A DNA stretch of 43,440 nucleotides, taken from NCBI GenBank assembly GCA_038853715.1, contig JAWCJE010000017.1:1-43440 (forward strand), in the 5' to 3' direction. Of the stretch, positions 33,571 to 42,844 are shown in pieces (the stretch's first letter is position 1; every line of letters starts with the position of its first letter). Below the pieces are notes generated by a model that was given only the letters and a program-made list of their open reading frames with translations, was not told where the DNA came from and did no database searches. A program made the translations under genes and the position numbers. This stretch comes from Candidatus Nezhaarchaeales archaeon. Its GTDB lineage: Archaea > Thermoproteota > Methanomethylicia > Nezhaarchaeales > JAWCJE01.

Positions 33571-33652
33571 ATGGCCGTAGACCCGTAACCGTTCTAGCCG
33601 CTTATTCATCCTTAGGTTTAGTTCTTGGGGTTTGCCTAGCCATGGAGCGCCG

Positions 33653-34141
33653 TTAACGACGAATACCGGTTTTCCTTCGTTTGAAGGTTGCATCGTCGTA
33701 ATATTTCGCTCCTACACATTTCTTTTTGCAGTATTCCTCGTAGGCTTGTCGGCTTAGACTATCAGCCTCCTTATTTTCCTCTCTAGGAATCCATACGAAA
33801 CTTATTTTATGAAACTTCCGTGTAAGCTTTAAAGTTTTTAAGAACGTTTCATAGTAGAGTCCTCCGCGTGCTCGCCATAAACCGTTCATCTGGTTGACGA
33901 GTAATTTACTGTCGGATTTCACCGTTACCTCCTCGTTTTCCCAGCCGCGGTTAAGTATTTCGGTTAAAGCTCTATATAGAGCCGTGTATTCAGCCACGTT
34001 ATTACTCATACCGAGTCCTTCTCCTACAACCCCGCTTCCTACAGAAGCCTTCTCACCGTCTTTGTAGATGCAGAAGCCGAAGGTCGCTACGCCGTAAGGG
34101 TTATAGGGTTCGCAAAGCCCATCGATGTAAACGGTAATCAA
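33653..34141 (-). CDS. rnhA: Ribonuclease HI
   Basis: This type 1 RNase H cleaves RNA in RNA-DNA hybrids, for example at primers and R-loops. The four acidic residues are present: Asp in VYIDGLCEP, Glu in NNVAEYTALY, Asp in VKSDSKLLV, and Asp in NKEADSLSRQA. A cysteine- and lysine-rich tail (EEYCKKKCVGAKYY) extends the C-terminus. I chose TTG 34141, giving 162 residues. A TATA box (CTATAAATG, minus strand, about 34174-34183) lies inside the longer frame that starts at GTG 34195. Confidence 0.9.
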   Translation of the reverse strand: MITVYIDGLCEPYNPYGVATFGFCIYKDGEKASVGSGVVGEGLGMSNNVAEYTALYRALTEILNRGWENEEVTVKSDSKLLVNQMNGLWRARGGLYYETFLKTLKLTRKFHKISFVWIPREENKEADSLSRQAYEEYCKKKCVGAKYYDDATFKRRKTGIRR

Positions 34142-34195
34142 CTCTTTCGCCTCTATATTACTTCGTGAGGCCCCATTTATAGAATACCTTTCCAC

Positions 34196-34573
34196 CTGGA
34201 AGTATCACCGTTCCGTAACCCGTTACCTTGCAGGTAGTAGGTTACTCCCTAGTTTAGCACTTCGCATCTTTAAACTTTTAAGGCTTTAATTTCCCCTTAC
34301 ATCCTTCACCTCGACGATGAATAGTAGGACGCTATCCCGTTAGGGTTTCTAGGGAGGTATTCACGCGGATAGTTACGAAGGATCCCGTAAGAAGCCTTAA
34401 AGAGGTGAGTGGAGGTATGGTTGTAAATCGAGTAACACGGTTTAAGGAGTAAGCTTAAGGCTCCCTACCCTTTAAGCTACGCCCCACTGTTTAATCAAGA
34501 TCCTTAACGCGTCCCCCGTAGCTAATAGGTTTTTAGGCCTCAGCGTATGTAGGCTATTACGGCTGGGCTCCAC
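34196..34573. other. Spacer without intact gene
   Basis: On the plus strand an open stretch reads YPVRVSREVFTRIV then TKDPVRSLKEVSGG up to a stop near 34451. It vaguely recalls a ribbon-helix-helix N-terminus but lacks a start. Nothing else is recognisable. The Lhr start at 34574 has no clear ribosome-binding site. Confidence 0.35.
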
Positions 34574-37429
34574 TTGGGTAACGTCTTCGAAGAGCTTTCG
34601 AAGCCTTTAAGGGATACGCTTAAAAAGTACGGTTACGAAACGCCTACGGAGCCTCAAGAGAAGGCTATACCGCTAATACTTAAGGGTAGGAATACGCTGA
34701 TAATCGCCCCGTCAGGTACTGGTAAGACTGAAGCGGCCCTCCTACCGGTCTTCGACTTATTCCTTAGAAGCCAGGAGCGAAGCCGTGTATCTATCCTCTA
34801 CGTAACTCCGCTTAGGGCTTTAAATAGGGACATACTTAGGAGGATGGCTAGCCTAGCTGAAGACTTAGGGTTAAGGGTTGAAGTCCGTCATGGGGATACT
34901 AGTGTTTCGCAGCGTAGAAGGCAGGCTTTAACACCGCCTCATATGCTGATAACAACGCCTGAAACGCTTCAAGCCATACTACCCGGGAAGCTTATGAGGA
35001 GCCATCTTAAATCCGTGAAGTGGGTGATCATCGACGAGATCCACGATCTAGTATCGGATAAACGGGGTGTTCAGTTCGCGATCGCGTTAGAGAGGCTTAA
35101 GGATATCGTTAAACGCGACTTCCAGAGGATAGGGCTTAGCGCTACGGTTGGATCAGTAGATAAGGTTAAAGGCTTCCTTAAGGGTTCGAGCGGCGACGTG
35201 GAGGTTGTTTACGTACCTGCTTCGAAGGGTTTACGCGTAACCGTCGATCTTCCACAGGTCTCTCACGTGGATGAAGAATACGCTGCTAAACTCTGTATAC
35301 AGCCAGCTATAGCTTCAAGGCTTCGAAGGATCCTAGAGGTAGCTCGACAGTATAGATCAGTGCTCGTATTCACTAACACGAGGGAAACGGCTGAACTACT
35401 AGCTTCAAGGCTTCGCGCCTTAAAGCCGGGCTTCAACGTTAAGGCGCACCATGGATCCTTATCGGTTGAGGAAAGGGTTGAAGCCGAATCGGGTTTTAAG
35501 GCTGGATCAGTTAAACTATTGGTATGCACGTCGTCGCTTGAACTCGGTATAGACGTTGGCACCGTTGACTACGTAGTACAGTACATGAGCCCCCGCCAAG
35601 TTACACCCTTCCTTCAAAGGGTTGGAAGATCTGGGCATAGGGTCGGTTTTACCTCGCTAGGCTCCATAATCCCCACGTCCCCAGACGACATTTGTGAATC
35701 GACCGTGATAGCTAGAATGGCGTTAAAGGAGGAGCTTGAACCCATCGTTATCCACGAGAACGCGCTCGACGTATTAGCCCATCAACTGGTCGGCATACTC
35801 CTAGATAAGGGTAAGGCTAGTATCGACGAGGCGTACCTACTAATTAAAAGGGCCTACCCGTACCGAGGGTTAAGCCTAGAGGACTTTAAAGCCGTAGCCA
35901 AGTTCATGGAGGGGTTGGGCCTAGTTAAGCTTAAAGGCCACCTCCTACGCCCCTCCCCCCGAAAGGCTTGGAGCTACTATTTCGAGAACATCTCCATGAT
36001 ACCCGACGTTAAACGCTTCGAAGTAGTGGATTTAGTTGAACGACGCCCCATAGGCTCTTTAGACGAGGAGTTCGTAGCCTTCAGGGGTCAACGCGGTTCA
36101 ACATTCATCCTCGCCGGTCGCGCTTGGAACTTCGTAGGCGTTGAAGAGGATAAGGTATACGTGGAGCCATCCTCGGACTCAATAGGCGCTATACCTAGCT
36201 GGGAGGGAGAGCTTATACCGGTGCCCTTCGACGTAGCGCGTGAAGTAGGAGCTTTAAGGGGGAAAGTTGAAGAGGCATTAACCAAAGGTCAAAATCCACT
36301 TGAACCCCTCCAACCCCTCCAAGTTACACGGGAGGCAGCGCTTAAGGTAGTTGAAGCAGTGAAGGCTCAATTGTTAAGCGGCGTACCAGTACCAACTGAT
36401 AAGCGGCTAGTCGTGGAGGGTTTAGGGAACTACGTGGTGGTTCACGCCTGCCTCGGCTCAAAGGTTAACGAGTCGTTAGCCATGATCCTAGCAGGCCTCC
36501 TAAGCGGTAAGCTCGGCGCGACAGTTAACTATAGGGTCGACCCGTATAGGATTCTCTTAATCCTACCAACACCCATAGACCCTAAAGCCGTCATGGACGT
36601 AATGCTCTCCATTAAGCCGGAGGAGGTTGAACAACTCCTTGAACCCCTTATAAAATCCTCCAACACGTACTCCTGGAGGCTCCTACACGTAGCTAAACGC
36701 TTCGGCTCCATCAGTAGAGAGGCATCCTTACGCGTAGTTAGAATGCTACCAAAACTATACGAGGGGACGGTAGTGGAACGAGCAGCTAAGGAGGAGGTCG
36801 TCGTGGATAAGCTCGACGTAGCCGGGTTGAAGCACTTCCTAGAGGAACTAGGTAAAGGCTCGCTTAAGGTTGAAGTCCGCGAAGGGAGGCTTGAGGAAGG
36901 CGTTTCCCCGTTCGCCGCTCCAATACTCAATGTATCCGTATTCCACGAGGTAGGACCCATAGGTAAACCGGTAGCCGTGTTGATCGACGTATTAAGGGGG
37001 AGGCTTTTAAGTAGGGAGGTAAAGCTCATATGCATGTTTTGCGGCGGATGGGAAAGCATAGTGAAGGTCGGCAGCCTACCTGACGACGTTAAATGCCCTA
37101 AATGCGGCGCACGCTTCATAGCCGTCACCTGGAAGGGCGATAAGAGTATTAAGCGGGTTTTAAGCCTACGTAGATCCGGTAAGCAACTCTCGAAGCAGGA
37201 CTTGAAGGTGTTAGAAGCCGCTCAACGATCCGGAGGCTTGGTTTTAAGCTACGGTAAGAAGGCCGTGGTAGCTATGGCCGCCCACGGCGTAGGCCCTCAA
37301 ACGGCTACTAGGATCTTAGCTAAACATCGAAGCTCCGAGGAGGAATTCTACCTGGATATACTCGAAGCTGAAAGGCAGTACGCTCGAACCAGGGCCTTCT
37401 GGGATGAGGAACAGCATAGGAGGGCTTAA
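34574..37429 (+). CDS. lhr: Lhr-family superfamily-2 ATP-dependent helicase
   Basis: This large helicase-related protein of 951 residues acts in archaeal DNA repair or RNA/DNA hybrid remodelling. Motifs in order: PTEPQEKAIP (Q motif), APSGTGKT at 45-52 (Walker A), TPLRALNRD (Ia), DEIH at 154-157 (Walker B), LSATVGS (III), VLVFTNTRETAELL (IV), TSSLELGIDVG (V) and QRVGRSGHR (VI). A winged-helix and Lhr-specific region follows. Near the C-terminus are two CxxC pairs (CMFCGG and CPKCGARF) that form a zinc ribbon. The start is TTG 34574. The decayed acyl-CoA synthetase gene begins six bases after the stop. Confidence 0.92.
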   Translation: MGNVFEELSKPLRDTLKKYGYETPTEPQEKAIPLILKGRNTLIIAPSGTGKTEAALLPVFDLFLRSQERSRVSILYVTPLRALNRDILRRMASLAEDLGLRVEVRHGDTSVSQRRRQALTPPHMLITTPETLQAILPGKLMRSHLKSVKWVIIDEIHDLVSDKRGVQFAIALERLKDIVKRDFQRIGLSATVGSVDKVKGFLKGSSGDVEVVYVPASKGLRVTVDLPQVSHVDEEYAAKLCIQPAIASRLRRILEVARQYRSVLVFTNTRETAELLASRLRALKPGFNVKAHHGSLSVEERVEAESGFKAGSVKLLVCTSSLELGIDVGTVDYVVQYMSPRQVTPFLQRVGRSGHRVGFTSLGSIIPTSPDDICESTVIARMALKEELEPIVIHENALDVLAHQLVGILLDKGKASIDEAYLLIKRAYPYRGLSLEDFKAVAKFMEGLGLVKLKGHLLRPSPRKAWSYYFENISMIPDVKRFEVVDLVERRPIGSLDEEFVAFRGQRGSTFILAGRAWNFVGVEEDKVYVEPSSDSIGAIPSWEGELIPVPFDVAREVGALRGKVEEALTKGQNPLEPLQPLQVTREAALKVVEAVKAQLLSGVPVPTDKRLVVEGLGNYVVVHACLGSKVNESLAMILAGLLSGKLGATVNYRVDPYRILLILPTPIDPKAVMDVMLSIKPEEVEQLLEPLIKSSNTYSWRLLHVAKRFGSISREASLRVVRMLPKLYEGTVVERAAKEEVVVDKLDVAGLKHFLEELGKGSLKVEVREGRLEEGVSPFAAPILNVSVFHEVGPIGKPVAVLIDVLRGRLLSREVKLICMFCGGWESIVKVGSLPDDVKCPKCGARFIAVTWKGDKSIKRVLSLRRSGKQLSKQDLKVLEAAQRSGGLVLSYGKKAVVAMAAHGVGPQTATRILAKHRSSEEEFYLDILEAERQYARTRAFWDEEQHRRA

Positions 37430-37434
37430 CCGGG

Positions 37435-38800
37435 ATGGATTGGAACTCTTTATTCGCGCCTAAATCCATAGCGGTAATAGGTGCTTCAAGCGACCCCGAC
37501 AACTTCACTAATCAGTACGTTAAGGCCTTGATCGAACATGGCTTTAAGGGGGACATATTCCCGGTAAACCCTAAGGAAGCGGAGGTTTTAAAGCGTACGC
37601 TAGCGTACTCGACATCCCCGAGGAGGTAGATCAAGCCTTCATAGCGGTTCCACAGACCTCGTAGTGAAGGTACTAAGCGAATGCCGAGCCAAAGGGGTGA
37701 AGGTATGCGTAATATTCACGTCCGACTCTGACTCCATGTCGCCCACGGGCACCTATGGGCTTGGGGAACTCATATCCAACTTCATCAGTAAAGCTGGAGG
37801 CCCTAGGATTGTAGGGCCTAACTGCATAGGGGTTTACTGTTCAAGATCGGGTGTAGCGTTCACCCCCAACTTCCCTAAGGAGCCTGGGAAGGTAGCCTTC
37901 ATATCTCAAAGCGGGGGATTTGCGGCTGAGCTAGGATGGTTTGGAGCTAGGATAGGGCTTCGCTTTAGTAAGATCGTAAGCTACGGTAACGCCGTAGACC
38001 TCGACCTCCCCGACTTCCTAGCGTACTTTAGGGAGGATTCAGATACGGGGGTGGTAGCCGTCTACGTAGAGGGTGTTAAGGACGGCCGTAGAACCTTCAA
38101 GGAGCTTACCGTTAAGAAACCGGTGCTCGTTTGGAAGGGAGGAATTACGGAGGAGGGCGCTAAAGCCGCTCTATCCCATACGCAATCCTTAGCTGGATCC
38201 GCTACGTTATGGAGTACGATGCTTAAGCAGGCTGGCGCCATCCAAGTTGAAAGTTTCGAAGGCTTAGCTTACACCTCCATAGCCTTCTCCTTCTACAAGC
38301 CCCCAGTTGATAATAGTGTCGCTATAGTGTCCGTTAGCGGCGGTGGAGCCGTAGCTTCAGCAGATACCTGTACGCGTGAAGGTTTACTTATAACTCGACT
38401 TAGCGATACCACGATCAACGCGTTAAGAAGGGTGGTTCCGAGGTTTGGAACGAGCATTAGGAACCCAGTTGACGCTCAACGTGGAGCATTAAGCCCCGAA
38501 GCGTGTAGCGAAGTTTTAAGGATCGTTCTTAGCGACTTAAACGTTTCGGCGGTTATCCTCGTTTAAAGCGTTGAATGGAACGTTTTCGTTAATGGCGAGG
38601 GGGCCGTAACGGGAATCGTTAAAGCCGTTGAAGAGACTCAAAGGCTTACTGATAAATCGCTACTCCAAGCTTTTTCGAGGGCCTATGGTTAAAGCTTAAA
38701 GACGCACTTATTAAGCGAGGAGTACCACTATTCCCAAGCGTTAAGCTAGCAGCTGAGGCTTTAGCCCACCTATATAAATACCGCATCCTATCAACTTCTA
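37435..38800 (+). pseudogene. Acyl-CoA synthetase (ADP-forming) / acetate-CoA ligase alpha part, decayed
   Basis: ATG 37435 opens a CoA-binding domain (NSLFAPKSIAVIGASSDPDN) that leaves frame after PVNPKEAEV. The true continuation (SVLDIPEEVDQAFIAVP) is in another frame at about 37592-37655, and the next part (DLVVKVLSECRAKG) in a third. From 37664 a long frame holds GPNCIGVYCS, VAFISQSGGF, and LSHTQSLAGS with the phospho-histidine. It ends in TAA at 38564, after which VEETQRLTDKSLLQAF and, shifted again, GVPLFPSVKLAAEALAHLYKY continue the family pattern to about 38800. At least three frameshifts and one stop are present, so the gene is dead unless the assembly is poor. Confidence 0.85.
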
Positions 38801-38935
38801 GAAGCCGATGGGGAGCCCCTTAGGGATCTTCGCGTTTAGTAAGTTCGCTCAGCGGCTTAATGCCGCATTCCATCCTACAAATAAAGCCTTACTAAACCCT
38901 CCACTTAGCCTAAGGACGTAGGAAGGGATGTAACC

Positions 38936-39346
38936 TTACTTGGTTAAGGCCGTCGTTAAGAGTTTAACGTTTTTAACCCCTCTGATGCTCATTAAGTGAT
39001 CAGCTAACTTACGAATCTCAACGGCTGGCCCCTTACTAACTAAAACCTCTAAACAGTTATTTTCATCTAGGTGTACGTGTAGGCTTGACGTTATTAAGCC
39101 TTGAAACGCGTGCTCTACGTCGAGTAGCTGATCAGCCACCATTCCCTTCCCGTGATCGTACACTAACGATATAACCCCTAAAACGTTATCCCCGCCAGCT
39201 TCCCAAGCATGTTCAACTATGAAGCTACGTATAGCATCACAAATAGCCTGCGACCTCTTCCGGTAACCCTTTCTACGTGCGACCTCGTCAAACTCCTTAA
39301 GTAGTTCAACGGGGAACGATACGCCAGTCCTTACAACTCTCCCCAT
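38936..39346 (-). CDS. nikR: Nickel-responsive regulator NikR
   Basis: This ribbon-helix-helix DNA-binding repressor has an ACT-like metal domain. From ATG 39346 it has 136 residues. The N-terminal RVVRTGVSFPVELLKEFDEV forms the ribbon and helix. His79, His90, His92 and Cys98 fall at spacings 11, 2 and 6, exactly as H76, H87, H89 and C95 of E. coli NikR, so the nickel site is complete. It presumably controls nickel uptake, but no nickel transporter or nickel enzyme is in the window. GTG 39355 is an alternative start. Confidence 0.92.
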   Translation of the reverse strand: MGRVVRTGVSFPVELLKEFDEVARRKGYRKRSQAICDAIRSFIVEHAWEAGGDNVLGVISLVYDHGKGMVADQLLDVEHAFQGLITSSLHVHLDENNCLEVLVSKGPAVEIRKLADHLMSIRGVKNVKLLTTALTK

Positions 39347-39455
39347 ACAGCCCACAAGTATAGAGAAGCCGGGGGCCCTTATTACTATAGCCGTCCATGA
39401 AGGTGGCTTACGGAACCCTATAAGGCGTTAACGGTACGGGTAACACGTGGCAGAG

Positions 39456-40670
39456 TTACTTCCCTAAGAAGTTTATGAGGGAGTCCCTAACGATGGCTAG
39501 ATCCTTTAAGTACACGTACTCGTTAACCCCGTGAGGTCTAGATTCCTTCCTTATGCAGCCGAAGCATACAACCGGGATATTCTTAGCGGCGAAAAATCTA
39601 CCGTCGTTAGCCCCAAGCTCACCAGCCACCGGTAGATCAGCACCGTAAGCCCTACTTGCCGCCTCCCTGAACCGTTTAACTAATGGCGCCTCGGGATCTA
39701 CGTAGTAGCCTCGGCTAAGCTTAAGGTCTACCAGCTCAGCCTCAACCCCAGCCTCCTGCTTTACCGCTAGGAAAAACGCTTTAAACTCCGTTAAAGCGTC
39801 CTCAACGTCCTCATCAGGTAAAACCCTTAAGTCGAACTTAGCCATGGCCTCACCCGGAATCACATTTTCCTTCTCACCGGCCTTAAGCATGGTTATCGAG
39901 AACCGCCCCCAAACCTTGGGAAGCGGAGATCCTGGAGGAGCCGGTAGCTTCGAGGTTTTAGCGGCTCTAACACTCGTATACCTTGAAAGCCTATTCAACA
40001 GGTTTATCAACCCGTTAATCGGGTTAACCACGATATGCGGGTAGGCGGCGTGTCCTTGAACGCCCCGGACAACGATACCTCCGTGAACTATCCCCGAAGC
40101 CCCTATTGATACGAAGTCTATACTCGCGTCAAGTATAATCGCTTCATCACACTTTAAAATCCCCTGGTTAAGTAGGTATCCAACGCCGAACGTACCGCCA
40201 ACCTCCTCATCAGGTGAAGCCACGAACTTAACGTTCACCGACGCTTCACCCTTCAATAACCTTAAAGCCCCTAAAGCGGCAGCTATAGCTCCCTTATCGT
40301 CACAGGCGCCACGCCCATAGGCCTTATCGCCTATAACTTCGAGCTTAAACGGGTTAGTCATCCACCCTTCACCTGGTGGAACTACGTCGTAATGGGTAAC
40401 CAAGGCCACGCTGCTTTTAGCCCCAACGTTTAACTCAGCGATAACGTTCGGCCTAGGCTTACCGTCACCGGCTAAATCCTTAGAGTCATAAACTTCAACC
40501 TCTAACCCTAGCCTCTTAGCCTCATTAACTATGATCCTAGCGCAATCCAAATACCCGGTTTTAACCGTAGCGTCAGTATTAACCCCTACAAGCCTAGCTA
40601 AAAGATCAAGCTCGTAATCCAATCCTACACGCATTACCGTGGGCACCTCCACATCGATGATACTCGTCAT
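39456..40670 (-). CDS. M20 family metallopeptidase / deacylase (ArgE/DapE type)
   Basis: This zinc-dependent amidohydrolase of 404 residues shows THYDVVPPGEGW with the first metal histidine, YGRGACDDKGAIAA with the bridging aspartate, and SPDEEVGGTFG with the catalytic glutamate pair. A dimerisation domain holds VRGVQGHAAYPH, and GELGANDGRFFAAKNIPVV ends the catalytic lobe. Family members include succinyl-diaminopimelate desuccinylase, acetylornithine deacetylase and aminoacylases or dipeptidases. Substrate is not fixed. The start is ATG 40670. Confidence 0.88.
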   Translation of the reverse strand: MTSIIDVEVPTVMRVGLDYELDLLARLVGVNTDATVKTGYLDCARIIVNEAKRLGLEVEVYDSKDLAGDGKPRPNVIAELNVGAKSSVALVTHYDVVPPGEGWMTNPFKLEVIGDKAYGRGACDDKGAIAAALGALRLLKGEASVNVKFVASPDEEVGGTFGVGYLLNQGILKCDEAIILDASIDFVSIGASGIVHGGIVVRGVQGHAAYPHIVVNPINGLINLLNRLSRYTSVRAAKTSKLPAPPGSPLPKVWGRFSITMLKAGEKENVIPGEAMAKFDLRVLPDEDVEDALTEFKAFFLAVKQEAGVEAELVDLKLSRGYYVDPEAPLVKRFREAASRAYGADLPVAGELGANDGRFFAAKNIPVVCFGCIRKESRPHGVNEYVYLKDLAIVRDSLINFLGK

Positions 40671-40877
40671 TCATATTAATAAACGATGCGTAAAGAGGAG
40701 CCCTTAGAAACTAAGGTGAAGCAGCTTACTTCAACGGTTATCGCTACGTGCCTCCTCCGCGTTCGCCTATCGAAAAGCTAAGCCTTTAAGGCTTTTAATA
40801 CCTTAATCCATTCAACCTTATAGGTTGCAAGATGCCGTTCAACCATCCAGTTCATGGGGCGGCGAAGCTTAAAGGCT

Positions 40878-41273
40878 TTAAGCTTTTAGAAGCTTAACCC
40901 TTACCTTTTCCCCGCCTCTAACCCTTTTAAACTCTAACGGGTTGCTTAATAAGCGGCCTATCACACTAACGGGGCTATAAGCCCTTATATCGCTTGGAGA
41001 CGGGCTTACCGGCGTAAGCCCGAAAAATATGCATAACGATGGCTCTTCGGGCCAGTAGGCTATTTCACCCACCTTAACGTTAATCCTCGCGTTTTCAGCT
41101 TCAACGCGTACCGGTATGACGAAGTAAACTTCGTCGCCCCACCTTTCAACTGTACTTTCAAACGGTAAGGCTGAAACTACCGCTTGAGCTGTCTTAGGGT
41201 TTTCTTCAAGTGTTATCTCCCCTATTGCCTTAAGGAAGGAGCCGATCGAAATCTCAATCTTGTAGTTTTTCAA
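40878..41273 (-). CDS. Cyclophilin-like fold protein (TM1367 type)
   Basis: This 131-residue beta-rich protein resembles the TM1367-type cyclophilin-like family. It shows an opening YKIEISIGSFLKAIGEITLE, the TAQAVVSALPFESTVERWGDEVYF region, then VGEIAYWPEEPSLCIFFG and TPVSP. The active-site arginine of true prolyl isomerases is not apparent, so enzyme activity is doubtful. Its ATG overlaps the stop of the flavin reductase gene by four bases. The pair is thus an operon, and the protein may assist or bind the flavoprotein. Confidence 0.75.
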   Translation of the reverse strand: MKNYKIEISIGSFLKAIGEITLEENPKTAQAVVSALPFESTVERWGDEVYFVIPVRVEAENARINVKVGEIAYWPEEPSLCIFFGLTPVSPSPSDIRAYSPVSVIGRLLSNPLEFKRVRGGEKVRVKLLKA

Positions 41274-41824
41274 GGTCGCTCTAACCCCACTTTAAAGCTA
41301 GCTTTAGGTGTAGCGAACAAATCGCCGCCACTATGTAACAACACGTTCGCCTCCTCACTCCAAATCCCTCCTTTAAAGAGTCCCTCCTCAGCGTAAGCTT
41401 CGACCACCTCGCCTACGTAAAGGATGCATTCGCCTACCTTCATGTAGGAGGTTAAGCGGCACTCCAAATGCCCTATGCAGTCCTCAACCACCGGCGGTTT
41501 AACCTTTTTAGCTGGCATTAGCTTTAACCCGGTCAAGGATATCTTATCAACCTTCTTGCCGCTTTTAGTTCCAGCGATCCAAACATGCTTAACCAGGGCT
41601 GACTGGGGTACGTTAACCGTAAACTCCTTAACCTCCTCAATTAAGATGCGCGTATAACCCTTCCTCCATAGAGCTAGAGCGATTAAGGGTGGCTCCTCGC
41701 TTACAGGGGTTATCCAGGAGCACGTCATTACGTTCGGTTTTCCCTCCCTACTTACTGAGCATACGAGGACTACCGGCCTAGGATGGAGGAGCTTAAAGAA
41801 GTGGGGCCTTACGTCCACCTTCAA
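41270..41824 (-). CDS. Flavin reductase-like FMN-binding protein, second copy
   Basis: From TTG 41824, nine bases behind GGGGG, it has 184 residues. It shares the pattern of the 28962-29534 protein: LLHPRPVVLVCSVSREGKPN, TCSWITPVSEEPPLIALAL, KEFTVNVPQSALVK, SGKKVDKISLTGLKLMPAK and CIGHLECRL. It overlaps a cyclophilin-like gene instead of a GalT-like gene, so the two paralogues sit in different operons. Likely a flavin reductase or flavoprotein electron carrier. Confidence 0.85.
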   Translation of the reverse strand: MKVDVRPHFFKLLHPRPVVLVCSVSREGKPNVMTCSWITPVSEEPPLIALALWRKGYTRILIEEVKEFTVNVPQSALVKHVWIAGTKSGKKVDKISLTGLKLMPAKKVKPPVVEDCIGHLECRLTSYMKVGECILYVGEVVEAYAEEGLFKGGIWSEEANVLLHSGGDLFATPKASFKVGLERP

Positions 41825-42043
41825 ACGCGTCAACCCCCTAAGCTAGCTCAACTTGTAAGGCTTTAAATGTTCGGCTTATCAGCTGAAATACCTCGTCCTT
41901 CACAGGTATCGTGGGTCCCAAGCTTTACTACTCATCGAGTTGGTTCCGTTACTTGACGGCTGAGAAGTACATAAAGGACTTTTATGGGAAGCTTAACTTC
42001 CACCTTTAGAAGGCGTAAGCACTCTAGGGTACCGGCTTAAAGC

Positions 42044-42241
42044 CTATACACTTACAACATGCACTGCAACATAGCCATATAACGCGTTACAGTACATCCA
42101 CTTAACGCGCTTAAAATAGAAGAAGGCCCCGCGCTTTATTGTCGGGTCTAAAAGGGCAGTTTCATCGTTCAAGTAATGAAGAAGTCTTCCGCCAAAGTTA
42201 TCACGGCCTCTCCATGCTTCATTCTCTAATACCCTGCGGAG
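42044..42241 (-). pseudogene. Open frame without start, possible gene remnant
   Basis: The 471 bases between 41834 and 42304 hold no intact gene. On the minus strand 65 codons are open between stops, encoding RRVLENEAWRGRDNFGGRLL, then HYLNDETALLDPTIKRGAFF, then YFKRVKWMYCNALYGYVAV. The composition looks like protein coding and ends at TAG 42044. No ATG, GTG or TTG stands near its 5' end. On the plus strand, AEKYIKDFYGKLNFHL near 41961-42009 may be another scrap. No family is recognised. Confidence 0.3.
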
Positions 42242-42261
42242 CTACGTCTTTAAGCTTAAAA

Positions 42262-42270
42262 TTATTTATA
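42262..42270 (+). promoter_or_regulatory. TATA box of the deoxyribosyltransferase-like gene
   Basis: TTATTTATA at 42262-42270 predicts a transcript start near 42292. AGGTG at 42295-42299 then precedes GTG 42305 by five bases, a consistent promoter, ribosome-binding site and start. Confidence 0.6.
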
Positions 42271-42304
42271 GCTTGAATCTAGACGATAGGTTAAAGGTGT
42301 TGAG

Positions 42305-42757
42305 GTGATACCCCTGCTGGTTTTCATCGCCGGTCCCATCCAAGGGGTGGAGGATAAACAGGAATACCGTAAAGTGTTAAAGAAGCTACTGGAGGCGCAT
42401 GGCTATAGAGTAGTGGATCCTTGGGAACGTGAAAAGGTCTTGTATAAGGCTGAAGAACCAGGCTGGTGGAAGGAGGTACCGCCGAGAGACTTTATTAAGC
42501 GCGACCTAGAAGATATAGATCGATCTGACATCCTACTAGCCTACCTCCCATTACTTAGCGCTGGAACCTGCATGGAGCTCTTCTACGCTAAAATGAAAGG
42601 TAAGAGGACCATCGTTATATGTGAGCTTAAAAACCCGAGCCCATGGATACTAGTACATGCCGACGAGTTATACGGATCCATTGAAGAGTTTAAACGGGCT
42701 TTAAGCGGTAAGCCTAGAAGCCTTAGGCCGACAATATGTGGCGAAGCTAACCTTTGA
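42305..42757 (+). CDS. Nucleoside 2-deoxyribosyltransferase-like protein
   Basis: This 150-residue protein has the nucleoside deoxyribosyltransferase fold. VFIAGPIQG forms the first strand and loop. RDFIKRDLEDIDRSDILLAYLP carries the DxxxxxxxD pattern that precedes the active site, and SAGTCMELFYAKMKGK holds the likely catalytic glutamate. These enzymes cleave or exchange nucleoside glycosidic bonds in salvage; some relatives clear damaged nucleotides. The start is GTG 42305 with a good promoter. Its 3' end abuts the broken end of a membrane hydrolase gene on the other strand. Confidence 0.8.
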   Translation: MIPLLVFIAGPIQGVEDKQEYRKVLKKLLEAHGYRVVDPWEREKVLYKAEEPGWWKEVPPRDFIKRDLEDIDRSDILLAYLPLLSAGTCMELFYAKMKGKRTIVICELKNPSPWILVHADELYGSIEEFKRALSGKPRSLRPTICGEANL

Positions 42758-42844
42758 AACCGCGTACGGTAAAGCCTTTCTAAGCTCTACGCCGAGGAGG
42801 GCTAAGACAACGAAGGGAACTAAGAAGTGGATTAGCGGTTCCAT
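42758..42844 (-). pseudogene. 5' fragment of a membrane-bound metal-dependent hydrolase gene
   Basis: ATG 42844 opens MEPLIHFLVPFVVLALLGVE then LRKALPYAV. This closely resembles the N-terminus of archaeal DUF457/YdjM-type membrane-bound hydrolases (an MEPL-H start and a first hydrophobic helix). After about 28 codons the similarity ends and the frame runs into the antisense of the deoxyribosyltransferase-like gene, stopping about 46 codons in. The rest of the gene is gone, which marks a rearrangement or deletion breakpoint near 42760. The ATG overlaps the end of the coiled-coil frame at 42832, as expected in an operon. Confidence 0.5.

Noticed and set aside
36529-37128. 199-codon minus-strand frame
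   Set aside because: It is serine/threonine-rich and antisense to the Lhr helicase; a shadow of its codon pattern.
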